Origin: Vibrio maerlii
GTDB lineage: Bacteria > Pseudomonadota > Gammaproteobacteria > Enterobacterales > Vibrionaceae
Length of the DNA: 64,000 bases
Direction of reading: 5' to 3'
Assembly (NCBI RefSeq): GCF_003415655.1
Contig: NZ_QRHC01000012.1
Span: 62,001-126,000, forward strand
The notes below the pieces were generated by a model that had not been told where the DNA came from, searched no databases, and was given only the letters and a program-made list of their open reading frames with translations. A program made the position numbers and the translations under genes. Of the stretch, positions 35,143-44,401 are shown piece after piece; the stretch's first letter is position 1, and every line of letters starts with the position of its first letter.

Positions 35143-35868
35143 TCAACCGCTAATCCCAAGCAGTTCTTTAAGTAGCTTAAAGTAGCGCCGACTGACAGGT
35201 ACGTCAAAGCCTGAACGAGTGATGATCTCGGCCAATCCGTTTTCGAGTAACTTGATCTCGCGGATCGTTTTTGAATTGACTAAATATTGACGATGACAGC
35301 GTATCAGTGAGGTCTTTTCCTCTAATACCTTAAGCGTTAATTGTGTGCTGGCTGTTTGCGCAGCCGTCTGAATATGAACACCGCTGATGTCCGTAAACGC
35401 GCATTCAACTTGTTCTGTTGCAAGCATAACAATACGGTTTAATCCCACACATGGAATTTGTTCTAATCTGTCCGGGGCAATGATTTGGACATCACTCGGT
35501 TCGTGCTGGTGGGCCTCTTTTTTAAGTCGACACAGGGTTTTATTTAAGCGTTTAGGGTCAAGAGGTTTCAGTAAGTAATCAAATGCATTGTCTTCAAAGG
35601 CTTGAATCGCGTAGTCATCAAATGCTGTCACAAACACGACCCTCGGCATAGTATCCGGGTCAAGCATGCTTAAGAGTTCAATACCTGAGACTTGTGGCAT
35701 TTGAATATCGAGAAAAACGACATCAGGTTTCAATTCATTGATTTTTTGTAATCCAATAATCGCATTGGGCGCTTCTCCCAATACCTCAACCTGACCGCTT
35801 TCAATTAAAAGCTGGCATAATTCCTCACGGGCAAATTGTTCGTCATCAATGACCACTGCATTTAACAT
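35143..35868 (-). CDS. btsR: LytTR response regulator, BtsR (YehT) type
   Basis: 241-residue response regulator. The receiver domain has the phospho-acceptor at D54 (PDVVFLDIQMPQ) and Lys in DYLLKPLDP; the C-terminal LytTR DNA-binding domain contains LIRCHRQYLVNSKTIREI and GFDVPVSRRYFK. It lies 23 bases after the kinase gene on the same strand. In E. coli BtsS/BtsR respond to pyruvate and activate btsT; here the CstA/BtsT-type carrier gene is immediately upstream in the same direction. Confidence 0.9.
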   Translation of the reverse strand: MLNAVVIDDEQFAREELCQLLIESGQVEVLGEAPNAIIGLQKINELKPDVVFLDIQMPQVSGIELLSMLDPDTMPRVVFVTAFDDYAIQAFEDNAFDYLLKPLDPKRLNKTLCRLKKEAHQHEPSDVQIIAPDRLEQIPCVGLNRIVMLATEQVECAFTDISGVHIQTAAQTASTQLTLKVLEEKTSLIRCHRQYLVNSKTIREIKLLENGLAEIITRSGFDVPVSRRYFKLLKELLGISG

Positions 35869-35891
35869 CGTGCTTCTCGCTAGATTCCCTG

Positions 35892-37556
35892 TTAGTAGGG
35901 AATAATAAAGCTCATTTGCGTCAAAGACTCCCGTTCACAGCGAATTTTGAGTGCTGAATCTTGCCCAAATTGATTTATGAGGCGGCGATCAACTATCTCC
36001 ATTCCCAAGCCCGAGTGGCTTTGTTCTGGTTCTTGATAAAGGCCGGCGTTATCTTCCACCATAATTTCATAGCCTTGCGCTAACCTTGTACTAGTGACTC
36101 TGATTAACCCACCTTCGATTAGATGCGAAATACCATGCTTAATGGCGTTCTCGACTAGAGGCTGTAAGGTAAAGCTGGGAAGCTTGGTGTCGAGAAGCTC
36201 TGGCGCAATATCAATGACTACATTAAGTCGGTCAGTAAAGCGAGCCTTCTCAATGCTGAGGTATGAATCAACGTGCTCTAGCTCTTCTTTCAGGGTGACG
36301 ACATTGATGTTCTGTTTTAAGTTACTGCGGAAAAACTGAGACAACTTTTGGATCAGCTCTCGCGCTTTATCAGGATCTTTTCGGGTTATCGCACTGATGG
36401 TATTGAGTGCGTTGAATAAAAAGTGCGGGTTTACTTGAGCATGGAGCAACTTGATCTCCGATTGAGCAAGTAGACTCTGTTGTTGTTGATAAGTACCAAA
36501 TAGGATCTGGCTAGAAAGTAACTGGGCGATACCTTCGGCCATTGACATATTGACCGTAGAAAATAGCTTATGTTTACGTTCGTACAGCTTTATGGTTCCA
36601 ATTACTTCTTTTCCTGCTCTTAACGGAATGATCAGTGCGGAGCCAAGTTTGCAGTGAGGACTCAATGAGCATTGGTAAGGGTGCTCTTTACCATCAAGAT
36701 AGATGATTCGGTCGTGTTTTAAAGAGTCCCAAGTACATTGTGAAGAGATAGGGGTATTAGGCTTATGGTGATCATCACCGATGCCGATAAAGGATAAGAT
36801 TTTCTCTTGGTCGGTAATTGCTACCGCACCGACATTGGTTTCTTCATAGACGATACGAGCGATCTTCTCTGCATTCTCACTGTTGAAGCCGTTCGTTAAG
36901 ATCCCTACAGAACGATCCGCTATGGTTAGTGCACGGCGAGAAAATGCGGCTGAGTATTTCTCGACCATAGTTTTTCTGTCTTGCAGGATGTTCATAAACA
37001 AAGCCGCGCCCACCGAGTTAGCGATGATCATCGGGGCGGCAATCTCTGAAACTAGGTTATAAGCCTGGTCGAAGGGCTTGGCGACTATCAACAGAATCAG
37101 CATTTGAACCACTTCGGCAATGAAAGTGATCCCAAAGACAATCGCTGGATTAAACAGGTATCTACCGAGATTTTTACGCAGTAAATATACATGCAGTAGA
37201 CCACCGATGAGACCTTCCGCTGTGGTTGAAATAGCACAAGCGAGGTCGGTAAATCCTCCCAAGGTATAGCGATGAATACCGCCCGTTAATCCCACAGCAA
37301 AGCCAACAACAGGACCTCCAAATAATCCACCCATAACAGCACCAATCGCTCTGGTATTCGCAATAGCATCGTTGATCTGCAAGCCAAAGTAGGTACCTAG
37401 AATACAAAATGCAGAAAACATGAAGTAACAGATAATACGGTGGCTAAGGTGGGAGGAAATGTTGAGTAGTGGAAGAACCAGAGGGGTTTTACTCAGCATG
37501 TATGCCAGCATTAAGTAGACGCACATTTGCTGTAGAAGAGAGAGGATCAATTCCAT
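35892..37556 (-). CDS. btsS: Sensor histidine kinase, BtsS (YehU) type
   Basis: 554-residue membrane kinase of the LytS group. The N-terminus has five to six membrane segments of the 5TM-5TMR_LYT type with VVGFAVGLTGGIHRYTLGG, followed by a GAF domain (about 220-350) and the LytS-type His kinase domain (HAQVNPHFLFNALNTISAI, with the phospho-accepting His) and an HATPase (LVENAIKHGISH, GLGMEIVDRRL). The E. coli relatives are BtsS and YpdA; the adjacency to a CstA-type transporter favours BtsS. Start ATG 37556 has GGAAAG upstream. Confidence 0.9.
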   Translation of the reverse strand: MELILSLLQQMCVYLMLAYMLSKTPLVLPLLNISSHLSHRIICYFMFSAFCILGTYFGLQINDAIANTRAIGAVMGGLFGGPVVGFAVGLTGGIHRYTLGGFTDLACAISTTAEGLIGGLLHVYLLRKNLGRYLFNPAIVFGITFIAEVVQMLILLIVAKPFDQAYNLVSEIAAPMIIANSVGAALFMNILQDRKTMVEKYSAAFSRRALTIADRSVGILTNGFNSENAEKIARIVYEETNVGAVAITDQEKILSFIGIGDDHHKPNTPISSQCTWDSLKHDRIIYLDGKEHPYQCSLSPHCKLGSALIIPLRAGKEVIGTIKLYERKHKLFSTVNMSMAEGIAQLLSSQILFGTYQQQQSLLAQSEIKLLHAQVNPHFLFNALNTISAITRKDPDKARELIQKLSQFFRSNLKQNINVVTLKEELEHVDSYLSIEKARFTDRLNVVIDIAPELLDTKLPSFTLQPLVENAIKHGISHLIEGGLIRVTSTRLAQGYEIMVEDNAGLYQEPEQSHSGLGMEIVDRRLINQFGQDSALKIRCERESLTQMSFIIPY

Positions 37557-37669
37557 GGTTACTTTCCGCTGTTAGATAGAGGTTCAAAGTATCAAACTTC
37601 AACTTTGGGCGTGAGTTTAGGATTATTTAATTGAGAGCTTAGTTTGACTTTCTAGTGGGGTGAAACAAC

Positions 37670-37694
37670 AAGAGCCTGCACGCAGCTGGCTCTT
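37670..37694 (-). terminator. Weak hairpin after the CstA-type gene
   Basis: AAGAGCC / GGCTCTT with an 11-base loop, followed on the minus strand by TTGTTGTTT. May partly separate the carrier gene from btsS-btsR. Confidence 0.55.
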
Positions 37695-37711
37695 AGGGTT
37701 AAAGAGTTTCA

Positions 37712-39196
37712 CTAGGCTGTTTTAGTTGTACCTGAAGGTTTCTCTTCATCAGCAAGGTCTGTTTCACCTTTGCCTTTCGAGCTCTTAATGACATAAGTCG
37801 CTACCGCTAGGGTAAATAGCATGCCTGCAATTGTTGATATTTGCATAGGCAAGCCGAATCCTAAAGTACTGTTGTTCAAAATGAAGGTGACACATACCGT
37901 AGTCATAAACATCGCAGGTACTGTGGTAATCCAGTGGTTCTTGTTATGACGAAGTAGGTAAGCTGAAGCTGTCCACAACATCATTACCGCCGTTGATTGG
38001 TTAGCGAAACCGAAGTAACGCCAGATGATACCGAAGTCCACTTGAGTCAGAATTCCACCGATAACGAATAGAGGTAGAGCCATCATCAGGCGATTACGCA
38101 GTGTCTTTTGTTCCATGTTGAAGTATTCAGCGAGGATCAGACGGCTAGAACGGAATGCTGTGTCACCTGAAGTAATTGGTAGGATAACTACGCCAAGGAA
38201 CGCAAGTACACCACCTACGACACCTAACAGGCCAAACGATGCGCTGTACACGACATTACCTGGGCCACCATTCTTAACTGCTTCTGCAAGGCCATCCATA
38301 CTGCCGAAGAAAGAAAGTGCTAGTGCACACCAGATGAGCGCAATCACACCTTCACCAATCATTGCTCCATAGAACACGAAGCGCCCGTTCTTCTCATTCT
38401 CCATACAACGCGCCATCAGAGGTGACTGAGTTGCGTGGAAACCAGAGATAGCACCACAAGCAATGGTGATAAACAGTGCAGGCCATAGCGGCATATCGTT
38501 AGGGTTTAGGTTAGAGAACATATCGCCTACTTGGAACTCACCCATAACAGTATGTTCACTTGAGAAAGCAACCGCTGTCATCAGACCTACTGACATGAAA
38601 ATAAGTAGAGCGCCAAACAGTGGGTAGAATCGGCCAATAATCTTATCAACAGGAACAATGGTAGCGATGATGTAGTAAGCGAAGATCGCAATAACCATGG
38701 TACTCATGCTGATCGTTAGGTCAGTTTGATCATTGATAAGGTTTGTTAGCATGCCGGCAGGTGCAGAAACGAACACCACACCAACAAGAAGCAACAGGAT
38801 AATAGCAAAGACGTTCATAAAATGTTTAGCGCCATTACCCAGGTAGCGACCTGTGATGGTGGGAACCGAAGCACCACCATTGCGAACCGATAGCATGCCT
38901 GAGAAGTAGTCATGCACGGCACCAGCAAATATACAGCCAACCACAATCCATAGCATCGCTGCAGGGCCGTATAGAGCCCCCATGATTGGACCAAAGATAG
39001 GACCCACACCAGCAATGTTCAATAGTTGAACGAGGTAAACCTTTTTAGTCGACATTGGGACATAGTCAACGCCATCAGCTTTGGTATGAGCAGGGGTCTT
39101 ACGCGCTTCATTGATACCGAACACTTTCTCAATGAATGCACCGTAAATAAAATAGCCACCGATAAGAGCAGCAACACAGGTTAAGAACCATAACAT
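37712..39196 (-). CDS. CstA/BtsT-family carrier (pyruvate or peptide transport)
   Basis: 494-residue polytopic membrane protein of the carbon starvation A family, with about 13-15 hydrophobic segments and the motifs YVPMSTKKVYLVQLLNIAGVGPIFGPIMGAL, GCIFAGAVHDYFSG and SGFHATQSPLMARC. It is the short form; E. coli CstA and BtsT are about 700 residues. Relatives import pyruvate or peptides under carbon limitation. ATG 39196 has AAGGATAATTG upstream. The btsS-btsR-type regulators follow 155 bases later, suggesting that they control this gene and that the substrate is pyruvate; this is inference. Confidence 0.88.
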   Translation of the reverse strand: MLWFLTCVAALIGGYFIYGAFIEKVFGINEARKTPAHTKADGVDYVPMSTKKVYLVQLLNIAGVGPIFGPIMGALYGPAAMLWIVVGCIFAGAVHDYFSGMLSVRNGGASVPTITGRYLGNGAKHFMNVFAIILLLLVGVVFVSAPAGMLTNLINDQTDLTISMSTMVIAIFAYYIIATIVPVDKIIGRFYPLFGALLIFMSVGLMTAVAFSSEHTVMGEFQVGDMFSNLNPNDMPLWPALFITIACGAISGFHATQSPLMARCMENEKNGRFVFYGAMIGEGVIALIWCALALSFFGSMDGLAEAVKNGGPGNVVYSASFGLLGVVGGVLAFLGVVILPITSGDTAFRSSRLILAEYFNMEQKTLRNRLMMALPLFVIGGILTQVDFGIIWRYFGFANQSTAVMMLWTASAYLLRHNKNHWITTVPAMFMTTVCVTFILNNSTLGFGLPMQISTIAGMLFTLAVATYVIKSSKGKGETDLADEEKPSGTTKTA

Positions 39197-39483
39197 AGCA
39201 ATTATCCTTAATTGAATGGATTAAGTTTCACTTTCATAGTGCAGTCTATTGTTCGGAAGGTTTCCTTTCATTGGTCTAAAAGGTGAGTGGTCGTATAGAG
39301 AATTAAGTGGTTTCGTAAGATGTCGACTCGATCGCATTTTGAACGAGAGACTGTTATTTTATGTTGAATTAGTTGTTAAATATATTTTGAAATGTCGTGC
39401 TGTATTACTCAGGGATGTTTGATACATTTACAACAAATATGTTTATTTAGGTTCATGGGACCCTAGTCAGCAAGGAGTGCTGC

Positions 39484-41796
39484 ATGTCGTTACAACCTTT
39501 CTTCTATGCCAATGGACATCTATCCATTCGCGGGCGTCTCGCCACGGTGTTCTTTGTTTTGGTTCTACTGACAGCGACGGCTGTTGGTGTGAATTACTAC
39601 TCCTTTTCCAAGCTCGAATCCTCGATTCAAAACTATCGAGTAGATGTGGTTCAGCGACAAACAATGTTGACCGATATCCGTAACCAATTGGGTTATGGGG
39701 GGGCAATTCACCATTTCAAAAACTTCGTTCTTCGAGGGGAAACCCGTTATCTCAGCGCCGCGAAATCCGGATTTAAGAATGCCCTTTCTACCATTGAGCA
39801 TTACCATGACCTAGAACTCACCGCAGAAGAATCAAAGGCACTAGTTTTATTAACGGGTGTAATTCGTCAATACCAATCTCAGCTAACAGACCTTTATCGT
39901 GAGGGGTATGACTCTTCATTGATTTCTATGACCGATGAAAAGGTCAAAGTGGATGATGAACCTGCTATTCGCGCCATCAACCTTCTTTATGATGAAATGA
40001 ATAACATGCGCCGTAATGCATCAGCCAATAATGATGTTTTGATGAATAACTCGATAGATCTCACCCTGATTGGTGGCACGCTGATCTTTTTAGCCTGTCT
40101 CATCGGCTTAGCGTGGGTATACCGTAGTGTCCTAAAGCGCATCTCTAGTTTTGCTGCCTACAGTCGTGAATTGCATGATGGCAATATTCGCTCTGCAGAT
40201 ACCAGTAACTGGGATGAGTTGAGTGAAATTGCTGATAACTACAGCGCCGTCATTGAAGAGCTGAGTATTGAGAAAGATAAAGCAGAAAGCTCAGCAAAGG
40301 CGAAATCAGCGTTCTTAGCCACGGTATCTCATGAGATACGTACGCCAATGAATGGTGTGTTAGGGGTTGCGCAGTTACTTGAGAAAAGCCAGTTGAACTC
40401 AGAACAACGTTCGCAATTACGTAGTTTGTATGAATCTGGTGAACACATGATGGTATTGCTCAATGAGATTCTCGATTACTCGAAGATTGAAGAAGGGAAG
40501 TTGGAACTCGATAAGGTTCCGTTCGCAATGTCTTCTGTGGTTGGCTTCATCCAGAGTATGTATTACTCGATTGCGAAGGATAAAGGCTTAGAGCTCCATA
40601 TTAATAGTTCTATTGCGTCAAACCGTTGGTACAAAGGTGATCGCTCTCGTCTTCGACAAATTATTTTCAACTTGCTCAACAACGCCATCAAGTTTACCGA
40701 CCGTGGATATATCGAAATTTCATTTGATGAATCGCAACAGGGGGATCGTCTACGCTTGGATATCGGCGTGAAAGATACCGGTATCGGTATGTCCGAAGAG
40801 GTGCAGCAGCGTATCTTTACTCCATTTGAGCAAGCAGATAGCTCGACGACACGTAACTACGGTGGTACAGGACTTGGATTATCCATTGTCAAACGTCTCG
40901 CTGAGTTGATGCATGGCCAGGTTTCGGTAAATAGCCAAGAAGGAATGGGGAGCTACTTTAAAGTCTCTGTATACCTTGATGAGACAGAGCCGGTTGAAGA
41001 TTCGGTCGTACAGACTAAACGCCTAAGTTACGAAGGACTTAAGGCTCTCATTGTTGAAGACAACCGAGTCAATACATTAGTTATAGAGTCTATGCTCAAG
41101 CAAAAAGGCTTTGAGGTGGCAAAAGCGGGTAATGGGCGTGAAGGTGTTCAGCTAGCTAGTCAAGAAAGCTTTAACTTGATCTTGATGGATAATCACATGC
41201 CATTGATGGATGGCTTGCAGGCGATGCCGCTGATTCGACAGCAAGAGCATAATAAGGATGTTGTGATGTTAGGTTGTACCGCCGATGTGTTTCAAGAGTC
41301 TAGAACTAAGATGTTGCAAGCGGGGGCTGACGAGCTAGTCGCTAAACCGATTGTTGAGCGAGAGCTTGATGAAATGTTGGGTGTGTTTGCTAAAAGGTTG
41401 TTCAGTGGTGCGGTGGTGTTCAAATCCAACTTTCAACTGAACAATCCGCAACCTACGTTCAATGTTGAAGAGACGTTGCGTAATATTGGATTACCAATGC
41501 ACATGGCAGAAAACTTCTTTTCGACTGTGATTGAAGAAACTCAAGCTCACCTTGCTATGCTAGCTCAAGGAGTACAGCTAAATGAGCAAGATAAGGTAAA
41601 GCACTATACTCATACAGTAAAAGCGACTTGGCGAAATTTAGCCGCTTGGCATCTAGTTTCTATGGCTGAGAATATTGAGCTACAAATTCTGCAACAAGAG
41701 CATATCGATACGGTATTGATTGAGAGGTTCATTGAACAATCAGAGCTGCTATTGTCTGAGATTGCTGCTAAAACTCGAGTGCTTGCAGTATCTTAG
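39484..41796 (+). CDS. Hybrid sensor histidine kinase with receiver and HPt domains
   Basis: A 770-residue tripartite kinase of unknown signal. Membrane segments at about 18-39 and 194-214 enclose a periplasmic, mostly helical sensor region of about 150 residues. Then follow a HAMP-like linker, HisKA with H283 (TVSHEIRTPMNG), HATPase (DTGIGMS, GGTGLGLSIVK), a receiver with D569 (FNLILMDNHMP), and a C-terminal HPt domain with H710 (HTVKATW). The layout resembles TorS and ArcB, but I cannot assign it to a named system; no response regulator gene is next to it. A small lipoprotein gene follows on the same strand. Confidence 0.9.
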   Translation: MSLQPFFYANGHLSIRGRLATVFFVLVLLTATAVGVNYYSFSKLESSIQNYRVDVVQRQTMLTDIRNQLGYGGAIHHFKNFVLRGETRYLSAAKSGFKNALSTIEHYHDLELTAEESKALVLLTGVIRQYQSQLTDLYREGYDSSLISMTDEKVKVDDEPAIRAINLLYDEMNNMRRNASANNDVLMNNSIDLTLIGGTLIFLACLIGLAWVYRSVLKRISSFAAYSRELHDGNIRSADTSNWDELSEIADNYSAVIEELSIEKDKAESSAKAKSAFLATVSHEIRTPMNGVLGVAQLLEKSQLNSEQRSQLRSLYESGEHMMVLLNEILDYSKIEEGKLELDKVPFAMSSVVGFIQSMYYSIAKDKGLELHINSSIASNRWYKGDRSRLRQIIFNLLNNAIKFTDRGYIEISFDESQQGDRLRLDIGVKDTGIGMSEEVQQRIFTPFEQADSSTTRNYGGTGLGLSIVKRLAELMHGQVSVNSQEGMGSYFKVSVYLDETEPVEDSVVQTKRLSYEGLKALIVEDNRVNTLVIESMLKQKGFEVAKAGNGREGVQLASQESFNLILMDNHMPLMDGLQAMPLIRQQEHNKDVVMLGCTADVFQESRTKMLQAGADELVAKPIVERELDEMLGVFAKRLFSGAVVFKSNFQLNNPQPTFNVEETLRNIGLPMHMAENFFSTVIEETQAHLAMLAQGVQLNEQDKVKHYTHTVKATWRNLAAWHLVSMAENIELQILQQEHIDTVLIERFIEQSELLLSEIAAKTRVLAVS

Positions 41797-41857
41797 CTCT
41801 GGATAAGCTATGATTGCAGGGTATTTGTAAAACAAAGATTCTGTTTAAGGAAAAGCA

Positions 41858-42199
41858 ATGAAACGAATCGCGATTCTCGCCTCACTGGTTCTACTGTTTG
41901 GCTGTAGTGCCAGTGTGCAACAATTAGCTGATGATAACAATTGGTATCAAATTGGCTACCAAGACGGTGTCAAAGGCTCCACTCATCGTTCATATGACGC
42001 GTTGAACCGTCTCGGAGATGCGAATATCACAGACTACGAGCAAGGCTACCTTGTAGGGGTAGAAGAGTATTGTAACCCTGATTTCGCATACCAAATTGGA
42101 TTATCGGGTAGCTACTATGAGGGCGTCTGTGAGGGTACTGAAGATGGTCAGCGATTCCGAATGGAGTGGCAACGTGGCTGGAGTGAGTATAACCTCTAA
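41858..42199 (+). CDS. Small lipoprotein, DUF2799-like
   Basis: 113-residue predicted lipoprotein. The N-terminus MKRIAILASLVLLFGCSAS ends in a clear lipobox FGC with Ser at +2, predicting the outer membrane. The mature part has the repeated pattern of DUF2799: NWYQIGYQDGVKG, ITDYEQGYLVGVEEYC, YQIGLSGSYYEGVC. Function unknown. It begins 62 bases after the hybrid kinase gene, so both may be on one transcript, and ends at a strong terminator. Confidence 0.85.
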   Translation: MKRIAILASLVLLFGCSASVQQLADDNNWYQIGYQDGVKGSTHRSYDALNRLGDANITDYEQGYLVGVEEYCNPDFAYQIGLSGSYYEGVCEGTEDGQRFRMEWQRGWSEYNL

Positions 42200-42219
42200 G
42201 CGTTAAACGCCAAGTTCAG

Positions 42220-42242
42220 AAAGGGCTCAAAAGAGCCCTTTT
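42220..42242. terminator. Terminator between the lipoprotein gene and murQ
   Basis: AAAGGGCTC / GAGCCCTTT, loop AAAA, followed by T. The A- and T-rich flanks allow use from both sides, for the convergent murQ as well. Confidence 0.9.
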
Positions 42243-42255
42243 CGTTTATTTATGG

Positions 42256-43176
42256 TTACTTATTTGATTCAACAGCGCGGCGTAAGAATCCTTGCTGCTG
42301 ACGAAGTTGCAGCTTGGCGGTCGTAACGTCCAAACCGGTTAGAATCATTAAGATGGCCAGTTTCACATCGTAATCTGTTTGCTCAAGTGTTTGAGTCGCT
42401 TCTAGGGTATCACAGTCGGTCGCTTGCATTACAATGCGTGCCGCACGAGCCACAAGCTTTTTGTTGGTGGCCTTCACATCTACCATCAAGTTTTGATAGC
42501 TTTTGCCCAAGCGAATCATACTGGCTGTCGTCAGCATGTTGAGCACGAGTTTCTGTGCGGTACCTGACTTAAGGCGCGTTGAACCTGTTAGTGCTTCAGG
42601 GCCAACAACTGGACTAATGGCAATCTTAGCTATGTCAGCAATAGGAGATCCCGGGTTACAAGACAATGCTACAGTGGTAGCGCCAATATCGTTTGCATAA
42701 CCCAGAGCACCAATTACGTAAGGAGTGCGGCCGCTTGCGGCAATACCCACCACGACATCTTTGTCTGTAAAATCAATAGACTTAAGATCTTCGATGCCAA
42801 GTTCAGGTGAGTCTTCTGCCCCTTCTTTGGCCTTTAATATCGCCTCTGGCCCACCTGCGATTAGGCCAATAACCATTTTATCTGAAACGCCGAAAGTCGG
42901 CGGACATTCAGAGGCATCGAGTACCCCGAGGCGACCGCTTGTTCCTGCTCCCATATAAATAAGGCGACCACCTTGCTTAAATGCTTCGGTAATTTTATCC
43001 ACTGCCAGAGCGATTTCTGGTAGCACCTTCTCTACCGCTAGAGGGACCAGTTGATCTTGTTGGTTAATTCTCTGAACGATCTCAAGTGAGGACAATAGGT
43101 CGATGTCCATGGTTTCAGGGTTACGACCTTCTGATACAAGATGAGAAAGCGCAGTGATAAGCGCGTCGTTAGTCAT
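42256..43176 (-). CDS. murQ: N-acetylmuramic acid 6-phosphate etherase
   Basis: Splits MurNAc-6-P into GlcNAc-6-P and lactate in cell-wall recycling. The SIS domain signature GAGTSGRLGVLDASECPPTFG is complete, and ALTGSTRLKSGTAQK and VGIAASGRTPYVIGAL follow. Length 306, as in the family. AAGGACACCT precedes ATG. It lies eight bases downstream of anmK, which makes its substrate, so the two form an operon. Confidence 0.96.
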   Translation of the reverse strand: MTNDALITALSHLVSEGRNPETMDIDLLSSLEIVQRINQQDQLVPLAVEKVLPEIALAVDKITEAFKQGGRLIYMGAGTSGRLGVLDASECPPTFGVSDKMVIGLIAGGPEAILKAKEGAEDSPELGIEDLKSIDFTDKDVVVGIAASGRTPYVIGALGYANDIGATTVALSCNPGSPIADIAKIAISPVVGPEALTGSTRLKSGTAQKLVLNMLTTASMIRLGKSYQNLMVDVKATNKKLVARAARIVMQATDCDTLEATQTLEQTDYDVKLAILMILTGLDVTTAKLQLRQQQGFLRRAVESNK

Positions 43177-43184
43177 AGGTGTCC

Positions 43185-44300
43185 TTATTTATCCGCAAAG
43201 TACATCACACCGAGAGAAGCTAAGCGCGATGCTCCGGTGACCTCAGGCAAGTTGCTTGGCAAGTTATGAATGCGGCAATAGGCGAGCCAAGCAAAGGCCA
43301 TCGCTTCCATATTGTCGCTATCGACACCTTTATCGTTGGTGGTCATTACGGTCCAATTGGACAGAAGGTCACGGATTCGTGACATCAATAGTGGGTTTTG
43401 AGCCCCACCACCGCAGATCAGTAGCTCTGGTTGGCTACCAAGCTGAAACTTGTCCACTTCTTGGGCAATGGTGATTGCGGTGAACTCACACAGCGTGCGT
43501 TGAACATCTTGGCTACTCAATGAGTGTTTCGCAAGTTTGCTCTCAAGCCAAGGAAGATTAAACAGCTCTCTTCCAGTGCTTTTTGGGGCTGAAAGTTGTA
43601 AGTATTCCTCATTGAGAAGATCGTTGAGTAGGGTCGGATTAACACTACCTTGTTTAGCCAAGTTCGCGTCTTTGTCGAAAGCTTGGTTGGTATGCTTATG
43701 ACACCATGCGTCCATTAGCATGTTGCCTGGACCGGTATCATAACCAATAGCTTTTTCACCAGGGCGTAATACTGAGATATTAGCGATGCCTCCAATATTG
43801 AGTACTACAGTGCTCGAATCAGAGCTGGAAAATAGCGATTGATGGAAAGCCGGAACGAGCGGCGCACCTTGTCCACCTAATGCCATATCTTTACGCCGGA
43901 AGTCAGCGACTGTGTCGATACCCGTTATTGCCGCAATGAGATTGGCGTCGCCAAGCTGAATAGTAAATGGCGATTGTCCGTTAGGTTGGTGGAAGACGGT
44001 TTGGCCATGATTACCGATCGCGGTGATCTGCGATGCATCAAAGCCACTGTGATTGAGTAACGCTAGGACCGCATCAGCATAAAGCTTACCTAGCTGGTGG
44101 TCTATTTCACCCACCTCTACTAAATTGGTTTGTTGTCCTAAGCAGATAGCCAGAACTCTCTGCTTTAAACCTTCTGGATATGAGTACTCGTGTGATGCAA
44201 TCAGCTTTGGGCAACCGTGTGTAAATTCCACTAACGCTGTGTCTATTCCATCAAGACTCGTTCCTGACATTACTCCAATATATAACTCTCGGCTCGCCAT
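43185..44300 (-). CDS. anmK: Anhydro-N-acetylmuramic acid kinase
   Basis: Phosphorylates and opens 1,6-anhydroMurNAc to MurNAc-6-P. The 371-residue protein shows the ASKHA ATP-binding features GVMSGTSLDGIDTALVEF, GNHGQTVFHQ, LNIGGIANIS and GYDTGPGNMLMD. The start at ATG 44300 follows AGGA with proper spacing; an ATG six codons upstream is less likely. Divergent from nagZ, which releases GlcNAc from the same muropeptides. Confidence 0.96.
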   Translation of the reverse strand: MASRELYIGVMSGTSLDGIDTALVEFTHGCPKLIASHEYSYPEGLKQRVLAICLGQQTNLVEVGEIDHQLGKLYADAVLALLNHSGFDASQITAIGNHGQTVFHQPNGQSPFTIQLGDANLIAAITGIDTVADFRRKDMALGGQGAPLVPAFHQSLFSSSDSSTVVLNIGGIANISVLRPGEKAIGYDTGPGNMLMDAWCHKHTNQAFDKDANLAKQGSVNPTLLNDLLNEEYLQLSAPKSTGRELFNLPWLESKLAKHSLSSQDVQRTLCEFTAITIAQEVDKFQLGSQPELLICGGGAQNPLLMSRIRDLLSNWTVMTTNDKGVDSDNMEAMAFAWLAYCRIHNLPSNLPEVTGASRLASLGVMYFADK

Positions 44301-44401
44301 CGTGTGTCCTAAATTCAAAGCGTTAAAACTTATTGTAAAGCTAATTTAAACAGAATAACCTCGTTCAACAACACAAATCGAATCAAGAGCTAGGAGTTTG
44401 T

